From: Patescibacteria group bacterium
GTDB lineage: Bacteria; Patescibacteriota; Minisyncoccia; Minisyncoccales; CG1-02-41-26
Reading direction: 5' to 3'
Length of the DNA stretch: 12,235 nt
Assembly: GCA_020148085.1 (NCBI GenBank)
Contig: JAHCRD010000008.1
Coordinates: 1-12,235, forward strand
Made by a program: the position numbers and the translations under genes. Shown here one piece after another: positions 1 to 6,345 of the stretch (position 1 is the first letter of the stretch; every line of letters begins with the position of its first letter). A model generated the notes under the pieces. The model searched no databases, had not been told where the DNA came from, and saw only the letters and a list, made by a program, of their open reading frames with translations.

Positions 1-15
1 GTGCTCTTCCGATCT
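1..15 (+). other. Sequencing adapter remnant (artefact)
   Basis: The 15 bases GTGCTCTTCCGATCT are identical to the 3' end of the common Illumina read-2 adapter. They sit exactly at the contig edge, and the RuvC-like protein sequence becomes recognisable only after them. They happen to supply an in-frame GTG, so a gene caller would place a false start here, and the first five residues (MLFRS) are not biological. Confidence 0.95.
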
Positions 16-393
16 ACAAAACCAGGCCTACCTCCAGAGCAGCGATTAAGAAAATTAGAACTTGGCCTTTCACGATTGTTAAGAGAATACGAACCCGATG
101 TGATGGCGGTGGAAAACCTTTATTTTTTTAAGAATTTAAAAACAGCCATTCCAGTAAGCGAAGCTAAAGGAGTGGTTCTGTTAACTGCTGCTAAAAAGAA
201 AATTAGGGTTTGGCAGTTCGCTCCTTTAGAGGTAAAAATGGGAATTTGCGGCTATGGGAGAGCAGACAAAACTCAGGTCCAGAGAATGATAAAAGAGATT
301 TTGAATTTAAAAGAAATCCCAAAACCTGATGATGCCGCCGACGCTTTAGCTATTGCTGTTTGTTATGCTTTTAAAAATCCAAAGGGGGGTTGA
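16..393 (+). CDS. ruvC: Crossover junction endodeoxyribonuclease RuvC, 5'-truncated
   Basis: C-terminal part of the Holliday junction resolvase, which cleaves four-way junctions symmetrically together with RuvAB during recombinational repair. About 125 genomic residues remain of a family length near 160-175. The N-terminal strand carrying the first catalytic Asp (GIDPG region) is lost at the contig edge. Visible catalytic positions are the Glu in AVENLYFFKN and the two Asp in DDAADALAIA near the C-terminus, matching E. coli Glu66, Asp138 and Asp141. The GYGRADKTQVQ segment corresponds to the E. coli GIGSAEKSQVQ segment. The protein ends soon after the last helix, without the longer E. coli tail. 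The TGA stop lies inside the -35 box of the next promoter. The true start is outside the window; the GTG at position 1 is adapter sequence. Confidence 0.93.
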   Translation, partial: TKPGLPPEQRLRKLELGLSRLLREYEPDVMAVENLYFFKNLKTAIPVSEAKGVVLLTAAKKKIRVWQFAPLEVKMGICGYGRADKTQVQRMIKEILNLKEIPKPDDAADALAIAVCYAFKNPKGG

Positions 394-417
394 CAACCTT
401 TTTTGCTAATATATAAT
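390..417 (+). promoter_or_regulatory. Consensus sigma-70-type promoter for the small acidic gene
   Basis: TTGACA (390-395) and TATAAT (412-417) both match the housekeeping consensus perfectly, with 16 bp between them. Transcription would begin near 424, giving a leader of about 48 nt before the ATG at 472. The -35 box overlaps the ruvC stop codon. It is the best promoter match I found in the window, which suggests strong, constitutive transcription of the short unit that follows. Confidence 0.85.
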
Positions 418-471
418 TTTCTGTATAAGCAGGAAAGGTCGTAAATTTGATAATAATTAATTTAGGAAATT

Positions 472-600
472 ATGAGAATTGAAGACAAAATCACTCCTTT
501 AGTTAGTCAAGAAGAGCCAGAAAAACCAGAGGAGCCAAGAGAACCAGAAGAGCCAGAAAAACCAGAGGGAGGCGAAGGAGGAGGCGAAGAAGAGTGGTAG
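472..600 (+). CDS. Small acidic Pro/Glu-repeat protein, 42 aa, unknown function
   Basis: Forty-two codons from ATG to TAG. The peptide starts MRIEDKITPLVSQ, continues with a Glu-Pro run made of EEP, EKP and REP units, and ends GGEGGGEEEW. It is strongly acidic, has no cysteine, and shows no signal peptide or membrane helix. A 22-nt perfect direct repeat (511-532 and 547-568, offset 36 nt or 12 codons) encodes the repeated EEPEKPE block, so the peptide probably grew by in-frame duplication. An AGGA at 464-467 lies only 4 nt before the ATG, a short spacing. The gene has its own consensus promoter and a strong terminator, which argues for a real transcript. I do not recognise a family. It could be an unstructured acidic peptide, or the RNA itself could be the product; translation is inferred, not shown. 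Confidence 0.6.
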   Translation: MRIEDKITPLVSQEEPEKPEEPREPEEPEKPEGGEGGGEEEW

Positions 601-605
601 AACTC

Positions 606-636
606 AACCCCCTACCAAGTCTTGGTGGGGGGTTTT
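606..636 (+). terminator. Strong intrinsic terminator after the small acidic gene
   Basis: A 13-bp stem pairs 606-618 with 622-634, with one G-U pair (613/627) and a GTC loop. It includes five consecutive C-G pairs and ends in a short T run (633-636). It begins 5 nt after the TAG stop at 598-600, so it closes the small unit and insulates it from the penicillin-binding protein gene. Confidence 0.85.
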
Positions 637-663
637 GAATTAGAAGAGAAATTAGGATAGTAT
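635..663 (+). promoter_or_regulatory. Possible promoter for the PBP gene (leaderless geometry)
   Basis: TTGAAT (635-640) and TAGTAT (658-663) are separated by 17 bp and match four of six consensus bases each. If used, transcription would start at about 670, the A of the PBP start codon, giving a leaderless mRNA. The strong terminator just upstream means this gene needs its own promoter. The match is modest and the assignment tentative. Confidence 0.35.
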
Positions 664-669
664 TAAAAT

Positions 670-2787
670 ATGGCAAAAAGAAAGTATTATCGGAAGGTCT
701 ATAGAAAGAGAAAAAAGTGGCCAAGACGTCTTTTAAAGATTTTTGGACTATTTTTATTAGCCATCTTTCTTTCGGGAATCTTGGTCTTTATTTACTATAT
801 TAAAGATTTACCAAGGCCTGAAAAGTTCACTGAGGGAACTATCGCGCAATCTACAAAGATCTATGATAGAACTGGCGAAATGCTCTTATATGAAATCTCA
901 GGAGAGGAAAAAAGAACTGTTGTTTCTCTAGAAAAAATACCGGATTATTTAAAATGGGCAGTCGTCGTCGCTGAAGACGCAAGTTTTTATCAGCATCGAG
1001 GATTGGATTTTAAAGCTATAGTTAGAGCTGTTCTTTACGATTTAAAACTTGGGAAATTCATTCAGGGTGGCTCAACAATTTCTCAGCAACTTATCCGTTC
1101 TTATTTCTTAACCAGAAAAAAGACATTGGAGAGAAAAACCAGGGAAATTATTTTAACCTTGGAGCTTGAGAGAAGATACCCAAAAGACCAAATTTTGGAA
1201 TGGTATTTAAATCTCATCCCCATGGGAGGAAATCTTTACGGGATGGAAGCAGCAACTCAAACCTTCTTTCAAAAACATATCTCGGATGTCTCTTTAGCTG
1301 AGGCCGTCACCTTAGCTAGCTTAATTCGAGCCCCATCTTATCTTTCACCTTATGGAGCCCATTTAGATGAGCTTCTTGCTAGAAAAAACTATATTTTAGA
1401 AAGAATGGAAAAAGCAGGTTACCTAACCGAGGAAGAAAAACTGAAAGCTAAGGAAGAAGATATTAAGTTTTACCCCAACATAGATATTATTCGGGCCCCC
1501 CATTTTGTAATGTATGTTAACCACTACCTTGAAGAAAAATATGGTCAATTCTTTTTAGAAAAAGCTGGGTTGAAAGTTTATACCACTTTAGATTGGGAAT
1601 TACAAGGAAAGGCAGAAACAATAGTAGAAGATGGAGTTGAGGGTATTAAAGGATATAATGCCCACAACGGAGCGTTAGTGGCTTTAAGTCCCAAAACAGG
1701 TGAAATCTTAGTTATGGTCGGTTCTAAAAATTGGTATGGAGAATCTGAATTTTGCTCTGAAAGTGGATGTAAATTTGACCCGAAAACGAATGCCACCTTA
1801 AGTCTCCGCCAACCAGGTTCTGCTTTCAAACCCTTTGTTTACGCGACAGCTTTTGAGAAAGGTCTTACTCCAAATTCAATAATCTGGGACACAAAAACAG
1901 AATTTAATGTTAATTGCTCCCCATCGGCCATTCAAACCTACGGTAAATACAATTCTAAATGCTACCATCCTAAAAACTACGATGAAAGGTTTTTGGGTTC
2001 GATAAATTTTAGGACTGCTTTAGCCCAATCTCGAAATGTTCCTTCGGTTAAGGTTTTGTATTTAGCAGGAAAAGATGAAACTTTAGATTTAGCTCAGGAA
2101 TTTGGCATAACTACTTTGAAAGACAAAGGCAGATATGGACTATCTTTGGTTTTAGGGGGAGGAGAGGTTAAGCTTTTGGAAATGGTCTCAGCTTTTGGAG
2201 TTTTTGCTAAAGAGGGAGTAAAAACTCCTTTAAATTTTATTAGAAAGATAGAAGATTCTGAGGGGAATATTATTGAAGAAATGAAAAAAGCAGAAATAAG
2301 AGTTTTACCTTCTCAGATTGCCAGAGAAATAAACGATATTTTATCTGATAATGAATCAAGAGCTCCAATGTTTGGCTGGCGTTCTCCATTGTATTTGGAA
2401 GATTATAAGGTAGCTGCTAAAACTGGAACTACCCAAGATTATAGAGATGCCTGGACAATTGGTTATACTCCAAATTTAGTTACTGGGGTTTGGGTCGGAA
2501 ACAATGACAATACCCCAATGACAAAACCCGGAGTCACTTTGGCGGGTCCTATTTTCCAGAAATTTATGAGAGAAGCTCTGGAAAAATTTGAAAGAGAAGA
2601 GTTTGAAGCTCCCCAGGAGATTTTAACTGGTAAACCTATTTTGGATGGAGTTTTGCCAGGTCCTCATTCTGTTTTGTACTATCTTGAAAAAGAAAACCCA
2701 AAAGGAGAGGAACCTAAAAACCCCTCTCAAGATCCCCAGTATTTTAATTGGGAAGAAGGGGTTCAAAATTGGCTAAAATTCCATTAG
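670..2787 (+). CDS. mrcA: Class A penicillin-binding protein (PBP1A-type, bifunctional)
   Basis: A 705-residue bifunctional peptidoglycan synthase: it polymerises lipid II into glycan strands and cross-links stem peptides outside the membrane. A basic cytoplasmic N-terminus (1-21) is followed by one membrane helix (about 22-44). The GT51 glycosyltransferase domain shows EDASFYQHRG (102-111, catalytic Glu102), GGSTISQQ (133-140), RKTRE, and KDQILEWYLN with the second conserved Glu at 177. The transpeptidase domain carries SAFK (384-387, nucleophile Ser384), SRN (454-456) and KTGT (584-587), so both active sites look intact. There is no PASTA or other C-terminal addition; the tail is short and charged. 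The ATG at 670 is preceded by AGGA 12 nt upstream, rather far for a normal ribosome site. The TAG stop overlaps the dnaN stop on the other strand. Confidence 0.96.
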   Translation: MAKRKYYRKVYRKRKKWPRRLLKIFGLFLLAIFLSGILVFIYYIKDLPRPEKFTEGTIAQSTKIYDRTGEMLLYEISGEEKRTVVSLEKIPDYLKWAVVVAEDASFYQHRGLDFKAIVRAVLYDLKLGKFIQGGSTISQQLIRSYFLTRKKTLERKTREIILTLELERRYPKDQILEWYLNLIPMGGNLYGMEAATQTFFQKHISDVSLAEAVTLASLIRAPSYLSPYGAHLDELLARKNYILERMEKAGYLTEEEKLKAKEEDIKFYPNIDIIRAPHFVMYVNHYLEEKYGQFFLEKAGLKVYTTLDWELQGKAETIVEDGVEGIKGYNAHNGALVALSPKTGEILVMVGSKNWYGESEFCSESGCKFDPKTNATLSLRQPGSAFKPFVYATAFEKGLTPNSIIWDTKTEFNVNCSPSAIQTYGKYNSKCYHPKNYDERFLGSINFRTALAQSRNVPSVKVLYLAGKDETLDLAQEFGITTLKDKGRYGLSLVLGGGEVKLLEMVSAFGVFAKEGVKTPLNFIRKIEDSEGNIIEEMKKAEIRVLPSQIAREINDILSDNESRAPMFGWRSPLYLEDYKVAAKTGTTQDYRDAWTIGYTPNLVTGVWVGNNDNTPMTKPGVTLAGPIFQKFMREALEKFEREEFEAPQEILTGKPILDGVLPGPHSVLYYLEKENPKGEEPKNPSQDPQYFNWEEGVQNWLKFH

Positions 2788-3914
2788 CTTGCCTTTATTG
2801 GCATCAATATATAAATATAGCTTGGATCCCCAACTGGTTTTAAGACTCCCGGACCCTCTTCGTCGCTCAATCTGAGAATCACCTCTGAACTTTTTATATT
2901 GTGCAATCCATCTACTAAGAACCTATAATTAAAAGAAACCTCAGGAATTTCTCCTTCTCCTTCTATTTTTGCTGCCAAGTATGCTTCATTTTCCCCAACC
3001 TCAGGACTTTGAGCAAATATCTTTATTTTATTTTCTTTAGGAATTGGAGTTAATTTAACCTCTGAAATCTTGCCGCTAAAGAGTCCGGCTTCCTTTATTT
3101 GGTTTAGAAAATCTTCTCTGTCTAAGACAATCTGGGCTGTGTATTTCTTGGGGATAATCTCTTGATAATTTGGGTATTCTCCCTCAATTAAACGGCTGAG
3201 GAGATGGATATGAGGATGAGAAGTTTCTTCTTTATACCATTCAAAGAGAACCTGGTTGGGATCAAAGTAAATCTTTACCTCACCTGTTTTTTGAGCCAAG
3301 ATATTTATCAACTCCCTTCCTGACGATTGGGGAAGAATAAACTGACCTTCTTTTCTCAGTTTCTGCTCTAAAGAAATTGTTTTTTCAGCTAACCGGAAAC
3401 TATCTGTCCCAACGATTTTAATTTCATCCTTCTTAAAAGAAAAATAAATCCCAGAAATCTCAGGTCTGATTTGAGAAGGAGAAGGAACATCAACAACTTG
3501 ACTGAGTCCTTGATTCAGTTTTTCACCCCCTATTTCAATAGGGTCTTTTTGTTCGATTTTTGGAATTATTGGAAACTCCTCAGGATCAATCCCTCGAATC
3601 TGGGTTATTTGATTTTTTGTTTCTAAAATTAAGTTTTTGTTTTCGCTTCTCAATTTTATTTTGTCTTCTCTTAAAAGATTAATTAGGTTATTTAAAAAAG
3701 AAGCAGGAACAGCAACTTTTCCTTCCTGGACAACTTTAGCCAAAACCCACCAAATCATACTTGTTTCCAGATTTGTAGAAATCAACTTAAGAAAGTTTTT
3801 ATCTGTCTCAAGTAGGGTATTGTCCAATACTTGCAAAGAAGGACTTTTTTTTGTTAGCCGTTCGATATTATTTATTCCCTCTTTTATGTTTGAAGTTAAA
3901 ATTTCTATTTTCAT
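2784..3914 (-). CDS. dnaN: DNA polymerase III beta subunit (sliding clamp)
   Basis: A 376-residue sliding clamp, close to the usual 365-380. It forms a ring dimer around DNA and tethers the replicative polymerase and repair partners through a hydrophobic pocket. Recognisable landmarks are PSPSQIRPEISG and GTDSFRLA (about 144-176) in the second domain, RLIEGEYPNYQEIIP (241-255) at the start of the third, FNYRFLVDGL (328-337), and a C-terminal YIYILMPIKAS matching the conserved end of the family. All three clamp domains are present. It lies downstream of dnaA in the same direction across a 189-bp AT-rich gap, which suggests that it has its own promoter. No Shine-Dalgarno site precedes the ATG; a TATAAT hexamer lies inside an inverted repeat just upstream. 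No recF follows: the gene is convergent with the PBP gene. Confidence 0.97.
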   Translation of the reverse strand: MKIEILTSNIKEGINNIERLTKKSPSLQVLDNTLLETDKNFLKLISTNLETSMIWWVLAKVVQEGKVAVPASFLNNLINLLREDKIKLRSENKNLILETKNQITQIRGIDPEEFPIIPKIEQKDPIEIGGEKLNQGLSQVVDVPSPSQIRPEISGIYFSFKKDEIKIVGTDSFRLAEKTISLEQKLRKEGQFILPQSSGRELINILAQKTGEVKIYFDPNQVLFEWYKEETSHPHIHLLSRLIEGEYPNYQEIIPKKYTAQIVLDREDFLNQIKEAGLFSGKISEVKLTPIPKENKIKIFAQSPEVGENEAYLAAKIEGEGEIPEVSFNYRFLVDGLHNIKSSEVILRLSDEEGPGVLKPVGDPSYIYILMPIKAS

Positions 3915-3916
3915 AA

Positions 3917-3941
3917 ATATAATAAACTATATTTATTATAT
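3917..3941. repeat. AT-only inverted repeat at the dnaN start, containing a -10-like hexamer
   Basis: Ten-bp perfect arms (3917-3926 and 3932-3941) surround a 5-nt CTATA loop, beginning only 3 nt from the dnaN start codon. On the minus strand it contains TATAAT (3940-3935), which could be the dnaN -10 element with a start near 3928 and a leader of about 14 nt. I saw no convincing -35 box. It could be a promoter element, an mRNA or DNA hairpin, or part of an easily melted origin element; in so AT-rich a stretch, chance is also possible. Confidence 0.5.
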
Positions 3942-4061
3942 ATTATTAGAAAAAAGAAGAAAAGTTGAAAAACTCATTTTTACTTCTAAAGAAAAGGATA
4001 TTTTCTGTTTTAAATAGTTAATTATTTGTTGAAATTCTGTTATTAATCACTGGATTTTTTT

Positions 4062-4095
4062 ATTGTGAAAAAGTTATATATATTTTTTTCACAAT
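4062..4095. repeat. Inverted repeat downstream of dnaA
   Basis: Perfect 11-bp arms ATTGTGAAAAA (4062-4072) and TTTTTCACAAT (4085-4095) flank a 12-nt AT-rich spacer, starting 8 nt beyond the dnaA stop. The T run lies inside an arm rather than after the hairpin, so it is not a textbook intrinsic terminator in either direction. It may still end or stabilise the dnaA mRNA. The adjoining 9-mer TTATCCGCT (4096-4104) matches seven of nine bases of the DnaA box, so a role as a second origin element is also possible. Confidence 0.5.
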
Positions 4096-4103
4096 TTATC
4101 CGC

Positions 4104-5474
4104 TTAAAATTCACTATATAATCTCTGACGAATAAGATTTATTTCAGTTAGTAACTCATCGTTATTTTTTAATTCTTTATCTATCTTTTCCCAGGCATAA
4201 ATTACAGTAGTGTGGTCCTTCCCTCCTAATTTTCTTCCGATTGAAGGGTATGAGGCATGTAGTTCTTCCCTCAGGAGATACATTACTATTTGTCTTGGTC
4301 TTACAATCTCTTTTCGTCGAGCACTCGAAAGCAGATCTTTTTCTTGCAAATCATATAGATTACTTACAACCTGGATGATTTTTTTGAAACTCGTCGTTTT
4401 TTTAGGCGGAGCGATTAAATTCTCTAAAAGTTTTTTTGCAATTTCTAAGCTCGGGGATTTGGTATTGATTTTCTGAAAGACTATTAGTCTATTTAAAGCT
4501 CCTTCTATTTCCCTGATATTATTTTTAATGGCAGAGGCAATGTATTCTAAGACCCTTGAATTTAATTCGATATTTTTTTCTTCGCACTTAGCTCTCAAGA
4601 TAGCTAACCTAGTTTCAAAATCTGGGATACCTATATCAGCAATCATCCCTCCCTCAAATCTGGACCTTAATCTCTGTTCTAAGGCCGGAATGGCCTTCGG
4701 AGACCTATCAGAGGAAAGAATTATTTGTTTTTGGGACTGATAAAGAAAATTAAATATATGGAAGAATTCTTCCTGAGATTTTTCCTTTCCAGCAAAAAAC
4801 TGGGCATCATCCATTATTAAAACATCGATTTCTTTAAGTTTCTTTTTTAGTTCTCCGATGTTGTGATTTCTTATCGCCTCAACAATATTAGAGATGAACC
4901 TCTCTGAGGGAGCATATTTTATCTTTTTTTTAGGAAACAATTCAGCAATTCTGTTACCAGTAGCTTGCAAAAGGTGAGTTTTTCCCAGACCCACTCCTCC
5001 ATAAATAAACAGGGGATTGTAGACAAACCCTGGATTTTCTGATACCGCCCAGGCCGCGGCCTGGGCCAATTCATTAAAGCCGCCGACTATAAAATTATCA
5101 AAATTATAGCGGGGGTTAAGATTCGTTTTAATATCAAGGGTGAATTCATGAAAAGGAAGCTGGGGTCCCTCTAATTTTTCCTTCTCCTTAACTTTTTTAA
5201 TACTGGTACTTGGTAAAACAGAAACTTTTTTTGAGTTTACTTTAAACTCTATTGATTTAATATCTTTATCTAAGCTTCTTAAAATTTTTAAAATAAGAGA
5301 AGAATATTTATTACTTAACCATTCTTTAGAAAAAGAGTTCTCGACCGAGATTAAAACATCCCTTTCGTTTTTAGATAAAATCTTAGTGTTACGAAACCAA
5401 GTAGCGAAATTAGCCCGAGAGACATTAAATTGAATTTGGGCAAGGACCGCTTGCCACAATTCCTCGTTAGTCAT
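4104..5474 (-). CDS. dnaA: Chromosomal replication initiator protein DnaA
   Basis: A 456-residue AAA+ initiator that binds DnaA boxes at the origin, oligomerises with ATP and melts the duplex. Domain I (about 1-75, ELWQAVLAQIQ onward) mediates helicase and self contacts, and a short linker follows. The AAA+ core has Walker A GGVGLGKTH (159-167), Walker B DVLIMDDAQF (217-226), sensor-1 ILSSDRSP (252-259), an arginine-rich LRSRF (269-273) and a sensor-2 region NNIREIEGALNRL (318-330). Domain IV ends with the DNA-binding helix-turn-helix and signature GGKDHTTVIYA (417-427). All key residues are intact. The ATG at 5474-5472 has no clear Shine-Dalgarno site. A good promoter lies about 30 nt upstream and a DnaA-box-like 9-mer beyond that, which would permit autoregulation. 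Confidence 0.98.
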   Translation of the reverse strand: MTNEELWQAVLAQIQFNVSRANFATWFRNTKILSKNERDVLISVENSFSKEWLSNKYSSLILKILRSLDKDIKSIEFKVNSKKVSVLPSTSIKKVKEKEKLEGPQLPFHEFTLDIKTNLNPRYNFDNFIVGGFNELAQAAAWAVSENPGFVYNPLFIYGGVGLGKTHLLQATGNRIAELFPKKKIKYAPSERFISNIVEAIRNHNIGELKKKLKEIDVLIMDDAQFFAGKEKSQEEFFHIFNFLYQSQKQIILSSDRSPKAIPALEQRLRSRFEGGMIADIGIPDFETRLAILRAKCEEKNIELNSRVLEYIASAIKNNIREIEGALNRLIVFQKINTKSPSLEIAKKLLENLIAPPKKTTSFKKIIQVVSNLYDLQEKDLLSSARRKEIVRPRQIVMYLLREELHASYPSIGRKLGGKDHTTVIYAWEKIDKELKNNDELLTEINLIRQRLYSEF

Positions 5475-5509
5475 ATCTATTTTCTATCTCTTATTATCTT
5501 TCTATTTTG

Positions 5510-5538
5510 AGTATATTGCAAATCCATTGAAAATACAA
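5510..5538 (-). promoter_or_regulatory. Probable dnaA promoter
   Basis: Read on the minus strand, TTGTAT (5538-5533) and TATACT (5515-5510) are separated by exactly 17 bp and match the sigma-70 consensus at four and five of six positions. Transcription would begin near 5503, giving a leader of about 28-30 nt before the dnaA ATG. The best DnaA box (5565-5573) lies about 27 bp upstream of the -35 box. Confidence 0.6.
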
Positions 5539-5564
5539 CAAGAATACGGTTTTTGTTGAAAACT

Positions 5565-5573
5565 TGGGGATAA
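5565..5573 (-). promoter_or_regulatory. DnaA box candidate (TTATCCCCA)
   Basis: The minus strand reads TTATCCCCA, one mismatch from the consensus TTATCCACA. It lies between the divergent dnaA and rpmH promoters, where bound DnaA could both start replication and modulate its own gene. It is the strongest of the three candidate boxes. Confidence 0.6.
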
Positions 5574-5606
5574 CCTGTTAAAAGTGGGTAAAAATTCATT
5601 ACCGGG

Positions 5607-5635
5607 TTGACCGCAATAAAAATAAAAGTTATCAT
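5607..5635 (+). promoter_or_regulatory. Probable rpmH operon promoter (leaderless geometry)
   Basis: TTGACC (5607-5612) and TATCAT (5630-5635) are separated by 17 bp; each matches five of six consensus bases. The predicted start falls at 5642, the first base of the rpmH ATG, so the rpmH mRNA would be leaderless. This fits the absence of any Shine-Dalgarno site before rpmH. The -10 box overlaps the DnaA-box-like TTATCATCA at 5629-5637, so DnaA binding could affect the promoter. Confidence 0.6.
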
Positions 5636-5641
5636 CAACCA

Positions 5642-5776
5642 ATGAGCATTACTTATCAACCAAAAAAAAAGAAAAGAAGAAGGATACACGGGTTCTTAAA
5701 AAGAAAAAGAAGGAAATCAGGAAGAAAAATCCTCAGCCGAAGAAGAAGAAAGAAAAGGAAAAGATTAACTGTATAA
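5642..5776 (+). CDS. rpmH: 50S ribosomal protein L34
   Basis: A 44-residue, extremely basic protein of the large ribosomal subunit. It begins MSITYQPKKKKRRR and contains HGFLKRKR, then SGRKILSRRRRKKRKRLTV, which lines up with the family pattern of TYQP, HGF, GR.VL..RR and a final RLTV. The length matches the usual 44-46 residues. It is the first gene of the rpmH-rnpA-yidD-yidC-jag cluster, 14 bp before rnpA and divergent from dnaA across the origin. No ribosome-binding site is visible. A DnaA-box-like 9-mer (5653-5661) falls inside its fourth to seventh codons. Confidence 0.96.
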   Translation: MSITYQPKKKKRRRIHGFLKRKRRKSGRKILSRRRRKKRKRLTV

Positions 5777-5790
5777 TCAATGAGAAGAAA

Positions 5791-6135
5791 ATGTTGTCCA
5801 AAAACTATAGGTTAAAGAAAAAGAAAGATTTTGTAAAGGTTCTTAAAAAAGGAAAAGGGTGGAGAGAAAAATTTTTAATTTTAAAAACATTAAAAAATAA
5901 TTTGCCCTTAAGTAGAATTGGCTTTGTAGTCGGGCGGAAAATCTCAAAGAAAGCGGTTCTGAGAAATAAAATAAAAAGGAAAATGAGAGAAGCGGTAAGA
6001 GTTAATTTATTTTCATTGGAACCAGGATATGATTTAGTTTTTTTAGCAGAAAAAGGAATTGAAGAAAAAAGTTTTTGGGAGATTAGAAAAGTGGTGGAGT
6101 ATCTCTTAAAAAAAGCAAAGATTCTTAAAAAATGA
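5791..6135 (+). CDS. rnpA: Ribonuclease P protein component
   Basis: A 114-residue basic protein that binds the catalytic RNase P RNA and helps it recognise and cleave the 5' leader of precursor tRNAs. It shows RIGFVVGRKISKKAVLRNK (42-60) followed by the RNR-type signature RNKIKRKMREAVR (58-70), the main RNA-binding helix, and an N-terminal LSKNYRLKKKKDF equivalent to the usual L.. R..DF start. The length is typical. The start is preceded by a purine-rich AGAAG rather than a classical Shine-Dalgarno site. It follows rpmH by 14 bp and overlaps yidD by the 4-nt ATGA (6132-6135), which indicates translational coupling. Confidence 0.95.
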   Translation: MLSKNYRLKKKKDFVKVLKKGKGWREKFLILKTLKNNLPLSRIGFVVGRKISKKAVLRNKIKRKMREAVRVNLFSLEPGYDLVFLAEKGIEEKSFWEIRKVVEYLLKKAKILKK

Positions 6136-6341
6136 GCCAGAAAATAATTTTAAAATTGATAAAGTTCTATCAAAGTTTTATTTCTCCCTTTCTTGGGAGA
6201 AATTGTCGATTTTATCCTTCCTGTTCTGAATACGCAAAGTTGAGTATAAAAAAATATGGAGTTTTTAAAGGCATGATTTTTTCTTTTTGGCGGATATTAA
6301 GATGCCACCCCTATGGTAAAGGAGGAGTAGACATACCATGA
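6132..6341 (+). CDS. yidD: Membrane protein insertion efficiency factor YidD
   Basis: A 69-residue small protein of the YidD family, which associates with the inner membrane and assists YidC-dependent insertion. The signature NCRFYPSCSEYA (24-35) and the terminal RCHPYGKGGVD are present, with the three family cysteines at 25, 31 and 58. An amphipathic N-terminal helix (about 3-20) precedes them. It ends soon after the last motif, as in short family members. It begins inside the rnpA stop codon (ATGA overlap) and is followed after 35 bp by yidC, its functional partner. Confidence 0.95.
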   Translation: MSQKIILKLIKFYQSFISPFLGRNCRFYPSCSEYAKLSIKKYGVFKGMIFSFWRILRCHPYGKGGVDIP

Positions 6342-6345
6342 AAAA

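Larger units (their letters stand above)
5475..5661. other. Probable chromosomal replication origin (oriC), dnaA/rpmH intergenic region
   Basis: This 167-bp divergent gap between dnaA and rpmH, plus the first codons of rpmH, occupies the position of oriC in many bacteria. It holds three DnaA-box-like 9-mers: TGGGGATAA (5565-5573, TTATCCCCA on the minus strand), TTATCATCA (5629-5637) and TTATCAACC (5653-5661). An AT-rich, pyrimidine-rich segment (5475-5520) next to dnaA is a candidate unwinding element. The box number is low and two of the boxes are degenerate. The dnaA-dnaN gap, which is more AT-rich, could contribute or be the main melting site. The assignment rests mainly on gene order and the best box. 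Confidence 0.65.

Noticed and set aside
511..568. CRISPR-like repeats
   Set aside because: There are only two copies, inside an open reading frame, with no regular spacers and no cas genes in the window; an in-frame coding duplication explains them.
503..724. 73-codon minus-strand open frame opposite the small acidic gene
   Set aside because: It is antisense to the Glu-Pro repeat and the start of the PBP gene; its Leu-rich sequence is the mirror of the GA-rich repeat, and it runs through the terminator hairpin.
2772..2803. Small hairpins around the PBP/dnaN junction as a terminator
   Set aside because: Stems are only 4-5 bp (GCTAA/TTAGC and TGCC/GGCA) with no following T run, so they are not convincing.
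5477..5689. 70-codon minus-strand open frame across the origin region
   Set aside because: It is antisense to the start of rpmH, covers the putative promoters and DnaA boxes, and has no recognisable motif.
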